The notes: generated by a model from the sequence alone, not told the origin. Numbered from the stretch's first letter, positions 37,001-43,049 are shown. The stretch is DNA of 64,000 nt from Haemonchus contortus (GCA_000469685.2 LS997566.1:331501-395500), one strand, 5' to 3'. Numbers and translations: made by a program.

Positions 37001-37813
37001 CCTTATTGATGAAAGGCTTGGTTGGCTCGTGTGAGTACCGATTCGGTGCTTCGCTAACACCTTCCCCGTTGGCACGTACCGTTGCCTCAATCGATATTCA
37101 TTCATGCACAGAACATCGCGGGTCCGGGAACTTCTCCCCTAACACGGCGTCGCACACGCCGCATCCGCCGCCTATCGCAGGGTTGCGATGGAAGATTGGA
37201 GCGCGCAAATTGTGATGTAGGGAGTCCTTTAATTATTTGAGTTGGCTAGCCGCTCTTTTCAATTCCAATGCAGTCTTGATCGTCGTTTATATAGGAGGAG
37301 TCATTTTAATTAATCAAGTCTAATAAACATGAAAACTAAAAAGAAACAGAAGAAAAAACGATCAAATTCAATGAAAAAGCGGGCCAATCAGCGAAAAATA
37401 TCGCGTCCTATCGATTGGCGGGAGGCGGGGTGAGTACGGTAATTGCAGTGACATTTGCCGCATGCCGCGATAGGGGAGAAGTTCCGTTACCCGAACATCG
37501 CTAAGAGTCCTCACTGCGGTAGGTGTTCTAAACTGATAAAATAAAGTTAGAGAGCCTTTATTAAATAAATTTGTCGAAATGATTTGTTCACAAATCCACC
37601 ATCATTGCATGGATGCATTTTCACATAGATGATAGAGGATTGTCCGGAAGCTTTTTCAAATGAAGGTGTGTGGTATAGCCTCAGCCAAGATGGTACATGG
37701 GCTTTTTCAAATATTCTTATTCTTTTTAGGTTGTGTTACCTGAAACAAAGAATAAGCCACTTGAAGACCACATCGTTAAGAGGCCAAAGAAGACAACTGC
37801 GAGACAAGCTTGA
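12861..37813 (+). CDS. SLC22-type organic-ion transporter (MFS), 12-exon gene, 507 aa
   Basis: Predicted plasma-membrane transporter of small organic cations, anions or carnitine-like solutes. I joined exons 12861-13011, 18185-18315, 19662-19781, 19844-19965, 20571-20750, 26788-26935, 29474-29568, 29628-29854, 29912-29979, 34374-34499, 34657-34728 and 37730-37813. Every junction is GT-AG and in phase; the sum is 1524 nt, or 507 residues plus stop, within the usual 500-560 of SLC22. About twelve hydrophobic helices are visible. Family hallmarks are a large Cys-containing loop between helices 1 and 2 with an N-glycosylation site (NMT), the loop 2-3 motif ending FGRKK (131-134), ESPRWL (239-244), NELFPTSVR (424-432) and LPETKNKP (483-490) after helix 12. 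The loop 2-3 motif has Ser where Asp is usual. The family call is firm; substrate and subfamily are not known. An alternative 3' exon may exist at 37890-38000. Confidence 0.88.
13550..14638 (-). pseudogene. RTE copy B: RT palm to C-terminus, two frames
   Basis: Frame one (14638-13934) has [18 protein letters not shown] and [12 protein letters not shown], the intact FADD active site. Frame two (13924-13550) has [27 protein letters not shown] and a C-terminus ending DDQRDDR. A shift at about 13930 separates them. Confidence 0.83.
14628..15239 (-). pseudogene. RTE copy B: N-terminal RT, 203 codons
   Basis: RT fingers and start of palm: [66 protein letters not shown] and [11 protein letters not shown] one-base shift right after motif A (FD) moves the rest into another frame. 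Confidence 0.85.
15115..16371 (-). pseudogene. RTE copy B: endonuclease domain ORF, 418 codons
   Basis: Starts [11 protein letters not shown], the usual N-terminus of RTE endonucleases. Motifs in order: [36 protein letters not shown] and TGSDHRPL. The Asp of the GDFN metal-binding motif is Asn, as in copy A. The frame is lost near 15240 at the linker to RT. Confidence 0.85.
16920..18184. other. Remainder of intron 1; nothing recognised
   Basis: AT-rich sequence between the RTE and exon 2. I see no coding exon with family similarity or a repeat shared within the window. Confidence 0.5.
18185..18315 (+). CDS. SLC22-like gene exon 2 (residues 51-94)
   Basis: Acceptor TTTTTCTACAG, donor GTGAGA. 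It completes the split Gly codon of exon 1 and ends in phase 0. It encodes most of the extracellular loop between helices 1 and 2, with three cysteines and one N-glycosylation sequon (NMT), ending FFSVNEE. The last stretch matches the conserved position before the E-W-x-L/I-x-C segment that opens exon 3. Confidence 0.85.
18479..18526. repeat. Hairpin in intron 2
   Basis: GTGCAGGTGCCTACTTGA is followed, after about 11 bases, by its near complement TCAAGCAGGCACCTGCAC. Confidence 0.65.
19395..19545 (-). repeat. SINE fragment in intron 2
   Basis: On the minus strand it reads like the SINE middle: ATTGGTACAAGACTC, a GGGAGGACAAGAGC block and GGCAAGTGGCAGTC. Both ends are missing. Confidence 0.5.
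19662..19781 (+). CDS. SLC22-like gene exon 3 (residues 95-134)
   Basis: Acceptor CCGTTTTCAG, donor GTGTGA, phase 0 at both ends. It encodes WEIHC, the end of loop 1, helix 2 ([11 protein letters not shown]) and the loop 2-3 motif [11 protein letters not shown]. The next intron is only 62 nt, typical of nematodes. Confidence 0.85.
19844..19965 (+). CDS. SLC22-like gene exon 4 (residues 135-174)
   Basis: Acceptor CTACCCTTTCAG. The donor GTTAGT leaves two bases (AC) that complete a Thr codon with exon 5. It encodes helix 3 ([17 protein letters not shown]) and helix 4 ([16 protein letters not shown]). The alternative donor four bases downstream would break the frame to exon 5, so GTTAGT is chosen. 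Confidence 0.83.
20310..20405 (+). repeat. SINE 3' fragment in intron 4
   Basis: GGCTGATCATCGCAATTCATTGCACAGGCTACATC resembles the SINE 3' part (GGCTGGCCACCGCGAGTCATTGTATAGGCCACAT in other copies), ending in degraded sequence. Confidence 0.45.
20571..20750 (+). CDS. SLC22-like gene exon 5 (residues 175-234)
   Basis: Acceptor ACATTTCAG, donor GTGAGT, ending in phase 2. It encodes the helix 4-5 loop with ENIPKKSR, helix 5 (around [12 protein letters not shown]) and helix 6 ([16 protein letters not shown]). The following intron is about 6 kb. Confidence 0.85.
20751..22889. other. Left part of intron 5; nothing recognised
   Basis: About 2.1 kb without a recognisable exon or a repeat matched within this window. 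Confidence 0.5.
22890..23850 (+). repeat. Family H repeat, copy 4 (intron 5), with nested SINE fragment
   Basis: Starts CCTACTATAAATATATATGATTCGCCAAGTG, contains the family interior and ends in the hairpin GCCCGGCTCTAGCCGAGCC (about 23821-23839) and CAACTGGT. A SINE 3' part sits at about 22990-23155 (GCGAGTCATTGTATG...CGATTCTGAATGGAAG), and a poly-G run at 23245. Confidence 0.62.
23943..23994. repeat. Perfect 23 bp inverted repeat (hairpin)
   Basis: Arms 23943-23965 and 23972-23994 are exact complements (CCTTAAATTCGATGCCGCTA at the start of the left arm) with a six-base ACTCCG loop. Confidence 0.9.
24000..24843. other. Intron 5, no feature recognised
   Basis: No recognisable exon or matched repeat. 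Confidence 0.45.
24844..25588. mobile_element. Palindromic TIR element, copy 2 (intron 5)
   Basis: Terminal inverted repeats TACAGTAGCGCTCAAAAG (24844-24861) and CTTTTGAGCGCTATTGTA (25571-25588), one mismatch. The left arm is homologous to the 9162 element. About 215 bp of unrelated sequence (25195-25410, with a GACAGACATACCGACA block) interrupts the right part. Lies in transporter intron 5. Confidence 0.7.
25589..26270. other. Intron 5, no feature recognised
   Basis: Short frames only; nothing matched within the window. Confidence 0.45.
26275..26425 (+). repeat. SINE 3' fragment in intron 5
   Basis: CGTACATCAGTCGATCACC, then AAGCATTGTATAGGCTACATAAGCATTCG and a decayed 3' end follow the order of the SINE 3' half seen at 8135 and 8836. 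Confidence 0.5.
26788..26935 (+). CDS. SLC22-like gene exon 6 (residues 235-284)
   Basis: Acceptor CCTTTAG; a nearer CAG four bases downstream is out of phase. Donor GTAGGT. It begins by completing an Ile codon and encodes [12 protein letters not shown], the SLC22 hallmark after helix 6, then a charged cytoplasmic loop rich in Lys, Asp and Glu. Confidence 0.86.
27135..27541. repeat. Pair of inverted blocks with poly-G tracts (intron 6)
   Basis: GGTGGAAATGTAGTTG plus a run of G (about 27141-27181) is repeated inverted at about 27511-27543 (run of C plus TCAACTACATTTTCACC). It may mark the ends of one small element; the interior is not recognised. Confidence 0.45.
28096..29354. repeat. Large foldback in intron 6, ~385 bp arms
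   Basis: Left arm about 28096-28481, right arm about 28973-29354, near-identical in inverted orientation, with a ~490 bp spacer. The identity is high enough that the same 79-residue frame reads on both strands. The arms include a SINE copy (left arm about 28195-28420: CGGATCCTAAATCGATACTC, GCCCACGCCAACCAACC). The transcript of intron 6 could form a long double strand. Confidence 0.88.
29474..29568 (+). CDS. SLC22-like gene exon 7 (residues 285-315)
   Basis: Acceptor CTACTTCAG, donor GTAAGT, ending in phase 2. It encodes the end of the central cytoplasmic loop ([13 protein letters not shown]) and the first half of helix 7 ([11 protein letters not shown]). Confidence 0.83.
29628..29854 (+). 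CDS. SLC22-like gene exon 8 (residues 316-391)
   Basis: Acceptor TTCTACTCAG, 59 nt after exon 7. Donor GTCAGT, ending in phase 1. It encodes the rest of helix 7, [16 protein letters not shown] (helix 8 region), the second-half GRKR loop and helix 9 ([16 protein letters not shown]). One sequon, NLT, is present. Confidence 0.85.
29912..29979 (+). CDS. SLC22-like gene exon 9 (residues 392-414)
   Basis: Acceptor CCCTTTAAG, donor GTATAC. It completes a Gly codon and encodes a short loop (HEENCGE) and most of helix 10 ([15 protein letters not shown]). The acceptor is weaker than the others. The exon is supported because it is the only 57 nt-intron solution that keeps the frame and supplies the missing helix. 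Confidence 0.78.
30266..32359 (-). CDS. CR1-like LINE ORF2, reverse transcriptase part
   Basis: 697 open codons. RT motifs: [64 protein letters not shown] and [10 protein letters not shown] (intact FADD), then a thumb and a C-terminal region with [14 protein letters not shown]. Only the frame junction with the endonuclease is broken. Confidence 0.88.
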   Translation of the reverse strand: MITSPSKKIFLRPTMRTSEHYLTNVDWLGSLNSATSVDAKYELFLSVLSHTIDLYVPIKAKSLLNANLPQYLVDLSLKREQAWSKAQITKNPQDYLTFDCFNKKLDKKVKKFYASVERKIIDSGNKYSFYKLLGSRLKQKSRVSTLLSADGTPVFEDRDKAELMASTFQEYFCSSNEERCDLSLGTRFPTMDDSVWFHRDEIFKLLSTWPQSNSLTPDFIPLSFIKRVSHLICTPLEHIFNLSFMNAEIPHRWLHSFITPIPKKPPHNVPQNFRPVSITSIFSRLFEKILKKRILDHLEKYSVISSNQHGFHKGRSTVTSMIQSLNQWTKCLDEGKPVDVIYIDFCKAFDRVPHKKLLGKMNAVGIHPRIVAWIGAFLTGRQFSVRINSSFSLPRLANSGVPQGGVLSPILFNIYIQDLMSLLEQSPVGVCAFADDLKIYHSVTSEDEVKILQSALNTITEWSRDWNLPLSDAKSKVLHLGKSNKLHNYYINDAPLMAVEQTFDLGFLIRNDLSFDAHCETIAKKATVVMYNLFRALSTTSAPVLLRAYKTYVRSVLEYGTPVFNPYKIRVIKKLESVQNNFTRKLLIRLLGFMYDQIPSSEIRNKNFFLESLQSRRQRNDLRLLLKLLQGKVRMDPNQFLTLRPSITRGGSLKLDVGKARLNCRRHFFTHRVAPLFAKLCKKSPSLLRLMLATRNT
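32241..33134 (-). CDS. CR1-like LINE ORF2, endonuclease part
   Basis: Apurinic-type endonuclease that would nick the target DNA. Motifs in order: [33 protein letters not shown] and LGSSDHSSI, with all expected catalytic Asn, Glu, Asp and His residues present. The frame shifts into the RT frame at about 32290-32330, where the two frames overlap. Confidence 0.83.
   Translation of the reverse strand: MSTIESYCFQRLYQWQFKRVKGPRNLLASIFCVVANVRSVIKNSGALSLLIKQESPDLLALSETWLNPTIDLNSLIRADISPYCITRCDRVSKRGGGVLLMVRNAFSPVTIHSESVLNAYEILCCDLYVTFRIVRLIVVYRTPNCSATQSDQLTKAISDLVACEHPSIIVGDFNFPYINWNSQGESLPSRLAHGGQIFLDMCNSHALKQYVSTETLHDNILDLVLSNDESLITGLDVRSPLGSSDHSSIAFNINLVTASDHVTFKKDFSATNYENIRTLSDQCGLARFSEFCNFSRC
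33074..33970 (-). CDS. CR1-like LINE ORF1 protein
   Basis: 298 codons; the second Met (MDTPLAS, 33934) is a likely start since the first residues are hydrophobic and unusual. The order is a basic N-terminus (GRRGKKHR), a heptad-rich coiled coil (about residues 65-125) and a compact domain beginning [11 protein letters not shown] with FRMGRF and [14 protein letters not shown], as in nucleic-acid-binding ORF1 proteins of non-LTR elements. It overlaps the start of ORF2 by about 60 bases. Confidence 0.78.
   Translation of the reverse strand: MNLFILLLYGCVMDTPLASAAVQGRRGKKHRMDHSSPIDVNFDRAIDMVVNDASLPAHLKTALGFLFELKDQISAALARNKELVEENIAIRQKNSDLVNEVSNLKSQIAVLKQALSSHDTSTQSPEASRVTSLPDSYEAIERRRSVVIIGVRESNAPISSDRVLYDISCVRQILDFLSIDCRPVTIFRMGRFMPNKSRLLKIVFPVSFFASLVVKRAHLLKYFREKGIFIRPSLSKADRDRLKAERQSRLASQVSHSAHIQNVSLESPPANADISDQSHCPLSNLTVSRDCTNGNLNV
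34374..34499 (+). CDS. SLC22-like gene exon 10 (residues 415-456)
   Basis: Acceptor CGTTTTCAG, donor GTAGGT, phase 0 at both ends. It encodes [19 protein letters not shown], the conserved E-L-F/Y-P-T-x-x-R signature after helix 10, and helix 11. The preceding 4.4 kb intron contains the CR1-like LINE. Confidence 0.87.
34657..34728 (+). CDS. SLC22-like gene exon 11 (residues 457-480)
   Basis: Acceptor CTTTCCAG, donor GTAAGA, phase 0. It encodes helix 12 ([19 protein letters not shown]). Confidence 0.84.
34855..36305 (-). repeat. Family H repeat, copy 5, reverse (intron 11)
   Basis: Starts with the inverted hairpin end (ACCAGTCGGATCGCCCGGCTAACG) and a second, tighter hairpin (CGCCCGGCCACGCCGGGCG, about 34910-34928). 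It ends with the complement of the GT tract (ACACACCAACAGACACACTTAGCG) near 36290. Confidence 0.7.
36590..36870. repeat. Imperfect foldback in intron 11
   Basis: Left arm with GACGTGCGCTACGTGCG and AAACTCGAAGTAGAGTAGT; right arm with AGTCTACTCTACTCCGAAAT and GGACGTACGTTCG. A related right-arm-like stretch (CTACTCTATTTCAAATCTG, GCCCCAATCATAGGC) occurs at 38088-38180. Confidence 0.55.
36890..37080 (-). repeat. SINE copy, reverse (intron 11)
   Basis: Read on the minus strand it has the SINE order: CGAATCGGTACTCACACGAGCCAACCAAGCC, a 'GGAGGGGCAAAAGCCCTGACTTGTACATCGGCTGGC' block and GGCCACATATGC. Confidence 0.6.
37120..37492. mobile_element. MULE-like MITE, copy 2 (intron 11)
   Basis: 373 bp with a perfect 9 bp target duplication GAACATCGC at 37111-37119 and 37493-37501. 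Imperfect terminal inverted repeats share GGAACTTCTCCCCTA at the left and its complement at the right. The interior is homologous to 473-854. It lies in the last long intron of the transporter gene. Confidence 0.78.
37730..37813 (+). CDS. SLC22-like gene exon 12, terminal (residues 481-507)
   Basis: Acceptor CTTTTTAG. It encodes [15 protein letters not shown], the SLC22 motif at the end of helix 12, then a basic tail and a stop at 37811. A GTTAAG at 37775 could be used as a donor to exon 13 (37890), dropping the last 12 residues. I see no AATAAA shortly downstream. Confidence 0.82.
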   Translation, partial: VVLPETKNKPLEDHIVKRPKKTTARQA

Positions 37814-37889
37814 ATGGTGCTTTATCATTACATGAAAATATTGTGTACCGTAAATTGTAGTGTTTCTAATGAAGCCTTTTTTACTCCAG

Positions 37890-38000
37890 ATGTTGAAGGA
37901 GCTTCAGGTGAATGGAAGTGCAGTAAAGTCCATCTCAGAGTTAGATTTTCCGCAAGTTACCTACCAAGATAAAATGGCGAAGCATGTAGTGACGTTTTAA
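37890..38000 (+). CDS. Possible alternative terminal exon 13 of the SLC22-like gene
   Basis: A strong acceptor (CTTTTTTACTCCAG) is followed by 36 open codons and TAA. Splicing from GTTAAG at 37775 (115 nt intron) stays in phase and would give a 531-residue protein with a hydrophilic tail containing SISELDFPQVTYQDK and ending HVVTF. The length would then be closer to typical SLC22. The final V-T-F resembles a PDZ-domain ligand; this is inference. Confidence 0.5.
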   Translation: MLKELQVNGSAVKSISELDFPQVTYQDKMAKHVVTF

Positions 38001-38189
38001 TGAGCATATGGCCTACTCAATAGCTTGCAGTTTGGAGGTGCACGCAGCAAAGTGCACTGCGGAATTCGTGGGTCAGTCGACCCTACTAATCTACTCTATT
38101 TCAAATCTGCGCCCCAATCATAGGCACCACAGTCGTTCAAATCGCCACCAATTTCGCCGCGCCATATGCCGCATGCACCTCCATACGGG

Positions 38190-38300
38190 CGAGTGAGGCA
38201 GCGAGGTATTGCCGAGTGGGCAAAAGGGTAGGGTCATGTCTGCGCACAGGAAAGGAAGAGGGCGGGTCTGATCCCTGTCGTGGCAAAATCTAGGCAATCA
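38190..38300 (+). repeat. Possible tRNA-like or second SINE fragment
   Basis: TTGCCGAGTGGGCAAAAGGG resembles the A box and D-arm of Leu/Ser tRNAs, and GGGTCTGATCCC, 40-odd bases on, resembles a B box. The spacing and poor stems argue against a functional tRNA. Confidence 0.3.
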
Positions 38301-38924
38301 TGCAATGCCTAGCAAAAATTGCAAAAAATTGTAAGGGTTACAGTTTCAGACCCACGCAGGCAGGCCGTCTGATAGAAATCCCTGTTCTGTGAGTTTTTGG
38401 GAAAATCAGAGGTGGCTGTATCATCTGGAGACGCACTGTACTGTAACGCGCGCCAAGTCACCATCGCTTTGAGCTTCTTTGCTCTTGTGACGATCACCTG
38501 TGGTGGGATTAGAAACGTGGTTCTGAGAGTCTTCATGAGCTCTCCAAAGTTTGCCGTATTTTGCGCATAACGCTGACGTTGTCGCAGATCGGATAGCATT
38601 GCAAATCCGCCTCGACTCACCCTCGATCCTCCTACAGGTCTGATTAGGCAGAAGACGTTGGCAAACTCGTTTTTTCGACATACATTTCTGCAAATAATAC
38701 AATACACGCTATCTATGTCTTCTTAATTTAATCGTAGATAATTAATTAATGTCAATCCAAACTGTGTCCTAACATCTTCGGTACCATTTCCGCGTAGTTT
38801 CTATAAAGGACCCCTCCAGTACCTGAGCTTGACGTTAAGTTTCGAATGCTACCTGCAGAAGTCCTGACTTGTGTCAAGGTATACAGAAGACTGTGGAATA
38901 CGAACCTAATGTACAACCAGTGAC

Positions 38925-38993
38925 AGGGGTTGAGAGAATTACACGAGTTAAGTTCGAATGGCACCATACACATATCGATTATTGACGAGGGAG
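38925..38993 (+). pseudogene. Possible gamma-glutamyltransferase exon remnant
   Basis: Between a CAG (about 38925) and donor GTGAGC (38994), a frame reads SSNGTIHISIIDEGG. This resembles the conserved stretch around the nucleophile of gamma-glutamyltransferases (G-T-x-H-x-S-V/I-I-D-x-x-G). The residues after it do not continue the family, and no flanking exon could be identified. Weak evidence; chance similarity is possible. Confidence 0.3.
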
Positions 38994-39342
38994 GTGAGCT
39001 TGTTGTTATGTCGCAAACACTTGATCTAGCCATAACCGAACTGCATCTCAACACGATTCCTCTGTTTACTGCCAAGTTACTGAGAAAGACATTTCATAAC
39101 AATGCAGCAGTCTCAAACAGACTTGGTCGAACGTCGCTAACTTTGCAGGTATTGATGGAAAGCTAGTTAGTAGACTCAAAATAGAAAGTAGTTCAAACTA
39201 TCCTCTACGTACACTCTGTCGACGTCGCCGGCTTACAAAATTTGTCCTATTATTGTTTATTTATTTATTTAAATTGCGCTCTTGGTGCGCCCAAACAAAC
39301 TAGAAAAGTGTTAGTCGAGCATGAAGCACGAAAGAAATAAGC

Positions 39343-39471
39343 TGTTGTAAATCCACGGGCAGCGAGTGAGTCCTTTATTGGAGCTAACACAAAGAATGAA
39401 CCATACTCAAAAGACACTCTTTCATACACAGTGATACGGCATGATACTAAAACTACTATCATTCCCCAACA
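39343..39471 (-). repeat. LTR (3' in element orientation)
   Basis: 129 bp, roughly 90% like the other LTR: GTGAGTCCTTTATTGGAG and CACAGTGATACGGC are shared. Ends TGTTG...CAACA. Confidence 0.8.
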
Positions 39472-39492
39472 CCTCCCCCTATGATGAATGTA

Positions 39493-40386
39493 TCACACAT
39501 ATGTCTTCTTCCTCTGGCGTACTTGAAGACGATCGGATGGACGGCGTTGTCGGTTCATTCCATCCAAAACTATGGTGGTTGCATTTGGATCCACAATTTC
39601 ATCACTGGGATCTCTCATGGGTCGCATTTCTTCATTGTGCACTTCATTATACTTTTCTTGCGGATTTTCATGCTGGGAAGGTTTACCAACCGTTCTCGTC
39701 GCTCGATCGGTGGCACTCGGTTGGGATCTGATTCGCATTTGGTTGGTGTGTCTTCTCCACAAATGCCCCTCTTCCGTCAAAACGTCGTACAATACTCGTC
39801 CACAACGGTTTTTCACGTGGGCAGGAATCCACTTTTGCTGTTTAGGACGATAGGTCCGAATATAGACAGGATCTTCAATATGGTACGATCTTTCACGTGC
39901 TCCGTGGTGAAGATTGTACTGTCTTTCCATCCTTTTATTGCGTAATACCTTCTCATTTCTATTTGTTTCGTTCAGCAGCGTCACGGTTGTCCGTATCGGA
40001 TCTGCCGGGTGTTCTAACTTCTCTCCTTCCTTCGATTCGAGCGAAGATCTCTTCACAGTATTGATGAGACGCTCTGCTTGTCAGTTTGATCGCGGATGGA
40101 AAGATGGTGAACAAAAATGTTTTATACCTTGTTTGCAAGGCTCTTGGAGCTTTTCTGATGTAAACTGTGCTCCATTGCCTGACGCAATCACGTTTGAGTT
40201 CTCAAACCGTGCGAATAGCATTTTAAGCTCTCTCAAAGTTGCTTTTTTGTGGTCGACGACATCTCGAGGACCTCTGTGCACTGCTTCATCACAACTAAGG
40301 AACTCCTGATAGCTTCTCGTTCCTTTACTATTCCGCAGTGATACTTCTCCTGCTACTCTTTGTATGCAGGGAGTTGAATGCACCAC
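39493..40386 (-). pseudogene. LTR element integrase remnant
   Basis: The frame 40386-40081 has HKKATLRELKMLFARFE and GNGAQFTSEKLQ, where the catalytic SDNG-type motif reads SGNG (Asp lost), and IKHFCSPSFHPRSN. The frame 40056-39493 has the C-terminal integrase part: YIRTYRPKQQKWIPAHVKNR, LYDVL and WRRHTNQMRIR. The two are offset by a frame break near 40070. Confidence 0.78.
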
Positions 40387-40810
40387 TCCAAACCAGGTAG
40401 GTTTGTGCTCCCCGTAACGTGACGGTAGCCATTTCCTTGTTGCTGTTTACCACTGATGCGGACTTTCACAGAGAATTTGGTATGAAATCTTCTAACTATC
40501 TTCATTAACGATCCATCTGCCGTCTTAATTGGCGTAGTGTAGGGTTCCACAGGAGGAAATCCAAGCTTTTCCATGAGTGGCGTCATATCAACGCTATATC
40601 TGCTCCAGTGTCCAGTTGGAAACTTAGTTTGTGTCCAAGGACATCAACATTGATATATGTCCTAGCGTGTTCGAAGGAGAATGTGGCAACATTTTTGCAT
40701 TTGTTCCTCTTATGGAGATTATGCATCCTCTTCGATTTCTTCGAAGACTGTTTCATGATAAGAGGACAGAAGGTTTTTGACCTTCTTTTTCTGCACGGCA
40801 TGCACATCAT
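40353..40810 (-). pseudogene. LTR element aspartic protease remnant
   Basis: The active-site motif FQLDTGADIALI is intact in one frame (40810-40583). The rest of the protease (MEKLGFPPVEPYTTPIKTAD) follows in another frame (40586-40353). It joins directly to integrase, so RT is deleted at about 40380. Confidence 0.75.
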
Positions 40811-41560
40811 GGCTTGCTTCCATGTTTGCGTTATCCACTTTCAATGCTGTAATACTTTCGCATTCTGCAACGAGATCTTCGATGGTGAGAGGCGCCGCGT
40901 CTTCTGCTCGCGTATAAAGTCGACGAAGCATTCTGAGACCTATTTCCCGTAGTGAAGGGTCCTGAAGTCCCGCCACGAAGTGTAAGGTCTTCATTGACGT
41001 GCAATCCATCTCCTTCAGTGTAGCATCTTCATCCATCCTTTAAATTGTATTCGCGTAATCACGAAATGGAACGTTATCCGGGATGAGAAGAAGACACGTT
41101 ATCCTCAAACACTCTTAACACCTAGGTATCAAAGTTATCTTGGATGTAAACAACTTTTGAAGATTCCCTACCGTCGTGTTGAAATCAATCTCGTGCGGTT
41201 GTGAAGGTGCAATGTCATCTGCACACTTACTATATGCGGCACCGTCAAGCTTCAGTAGGATAAGGTCCTTTCTTATCTTCTGGAATACTCGAATCTCTTA
41301 TGATAGGTCCGTACCTCTTGTACCAGTAGTCAAAATCTGTCCAGCATCTTCATCCGCCACAAACTTATCGACATCCTTGCTTAACTGGTCATATTGTCTC
41401 TTCTGGACCTCCTGTGTGTCTTCTCCGTTCGACACCATCGAGGAAAACAACATTTTCATCTCTTCACGCTGTTGAACGAGTACCTCGAGCTGTGTGGTGT
41501 GAGCAGGGGCAGTTCCATCTCTAGATGTCTTGGGCATCTCGTCTCCGTGTCTGCTTGGGA
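40719..41560 (-). pseudogene. LTR element gag-like region
   Basis: Two frames: an N-terminal one (within 41298-41560) starting MPKTSRDGT with a charged, coiled region, and a later one (41036-40719) with MKTLHFVAGLQDPSLREIGLR followed by LTIEDLVAECE, typical of retroelement gag capsid C-termini. Frames are broken between them near 41040-41290. Confidence 0.65.
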
Positions 41561-41615
41561 TAACTTGGCCGCTGAAGTCTCCGCTGTTTCTTCGATCATG
41601 GTCCTGATTGCCACT

Positions 41616-41746
41616 TGTTGTATCTCCACAGGCGGCTAGTGAGTCCTTTATTGGAGTCAACACAAAGAATGAACCATACTCAAAAGAACACTCTTTTATA
41701 CACAGTGATACGGCGTGATAGTAAACACTACTATCATTCCCCAACA
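41616..41746 (-). repeat. LTR (5' in element orientation)
   Basis: 131 bp partner of 39343-39471, with scattered substitutions and short indels, so the insertion is not recent. Confidence 0.8.
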
Positions 41747-43049
41747 TAAACAATGCCGGCGTAACTTGTATAAAGAAACCAAGAAAGCAAGCATTAGTAG
41801 CAGTACCATAATAATGTATGTCAGGAGGCAGCATCCCCTTAACTCAGCGACCCCAAGCTGAGAACAACTAGTCGTAGCATGCAGACCCAGAATTAATGCC
41901 AAGTCAAGTTGGCATAAGCCGTCAGTCACCTAAGAGTACCTGAAAAGTTGAGAGTGCAGCATTTGTGCATCGATCTCTTATCCATACAGTTATATTGAAG
42001 TACAGTAATGTGCAGAGTCAGTGTAAGCAACGCAGCCGACCGCAGCAGTTATCGAGCAGGCCAAATTAGGTGGCTCTTTGATCTACTAAATACGAGCCCA
42101 GGGCGTATGACCTAGACCCAAGTATTTGACTGGAATACCTGTTGACCTGCACTGAATTGTGGAATCCACTATAGTCATGTATAGCCTGGGGGATTGAAAG
42201 AGACCACAAGGTCGAGTGAGTATGAGATTGATTCTTCGAGGTTGCCTCTAGCAGTTTCTATAAAAAAAAAGAAAAAAGTTCAGGTACGACTCGAAGATGA
42301 GGTCGCCCGAGATAAGGGAAATGTTAGACTCCAGGACAAGCATAACAAGAGACTAACAGCGTTGTTAGTATACATATAAAATAGTATGCATATAAAAAAC
42401 ATTCTGTAGACATATTTCTTCAAGAGAAACAAACACGTCGGCGGCCCTCTGCAGACGCTAATGTGAGCTGCACAACAGCCTTCCTAAAAAACCAAACCAC
42501 AGTATGAAATGGAGGCATGCGTTGAAGACACATTTAAGCGAAACCTTGCTCACCTAGGACTTCCAGCAGATGCAATTATCTCAACCTACATTCGAAGACT
42601 CGGCTGTTTGCAGAGCTCAACACCTCTTTGGGAAGGCACCCAAACCATCTGGCAACCTGGCAGAGAAAGAAGTTAGATAGCTGATTCGAATTCCTGTCAT
42701 AACATTTTGGATATTCCAAACTAGAACCGTACCCTCGCTCATTACCTGGTCTGAGGTCCCAGTACTTACTTAAGGGCATTTTCAGTTCTCTAAAATAAAA
42801 GCCGGAACCCAAACGCAAAATCTGAAACAATCCTCCTGGGTCGTAGAGTAGCCAAGCCCAACCGTTTTAATCGCTCACCATGGCTAGAAAGAGCACGCTA
42901 TTGAAATCCTTTACTGACCCTGAGGGAAACCAATCTAGTGAATGTATTCTAGAATGGCTCGAGTTTAGGAATGTCCTTTTTGATAGTAGCTTTCCGAACT
43001 TGAGAGCAATTCTGAAAATAAGGTATTGCATAAGCTGGATATAGACGCA
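41747..43049. other. No gene recognised
   Basis: Only short frames; nothing I can name. Confidence 0.45.

Larger units (their letters stand above)
39343..41746 (-). mobile_element. Gypsy-type LTR retrotransposon, internally deleted
   Basis: Two direct LTRs (39343-39471 and 41616-41746) that begin TGTTG and end CAACA flank, on the minus strand, gag-like, aspartic protease and integrase remnants. Reverse transcriptase and RNase H, which should lie between protease and integrase, are missing. TAAGC before the left LTR and TAAAC after the right one may be a target duplication with one change. Confidence 0.8.

Noticed and set aside
38190..38300. Functional tRNA-Leu or tRNA-Ser gene
   Set aside because: A- and B-box-like stretches exist, but no acceptor or anticodon stem could be drawn.
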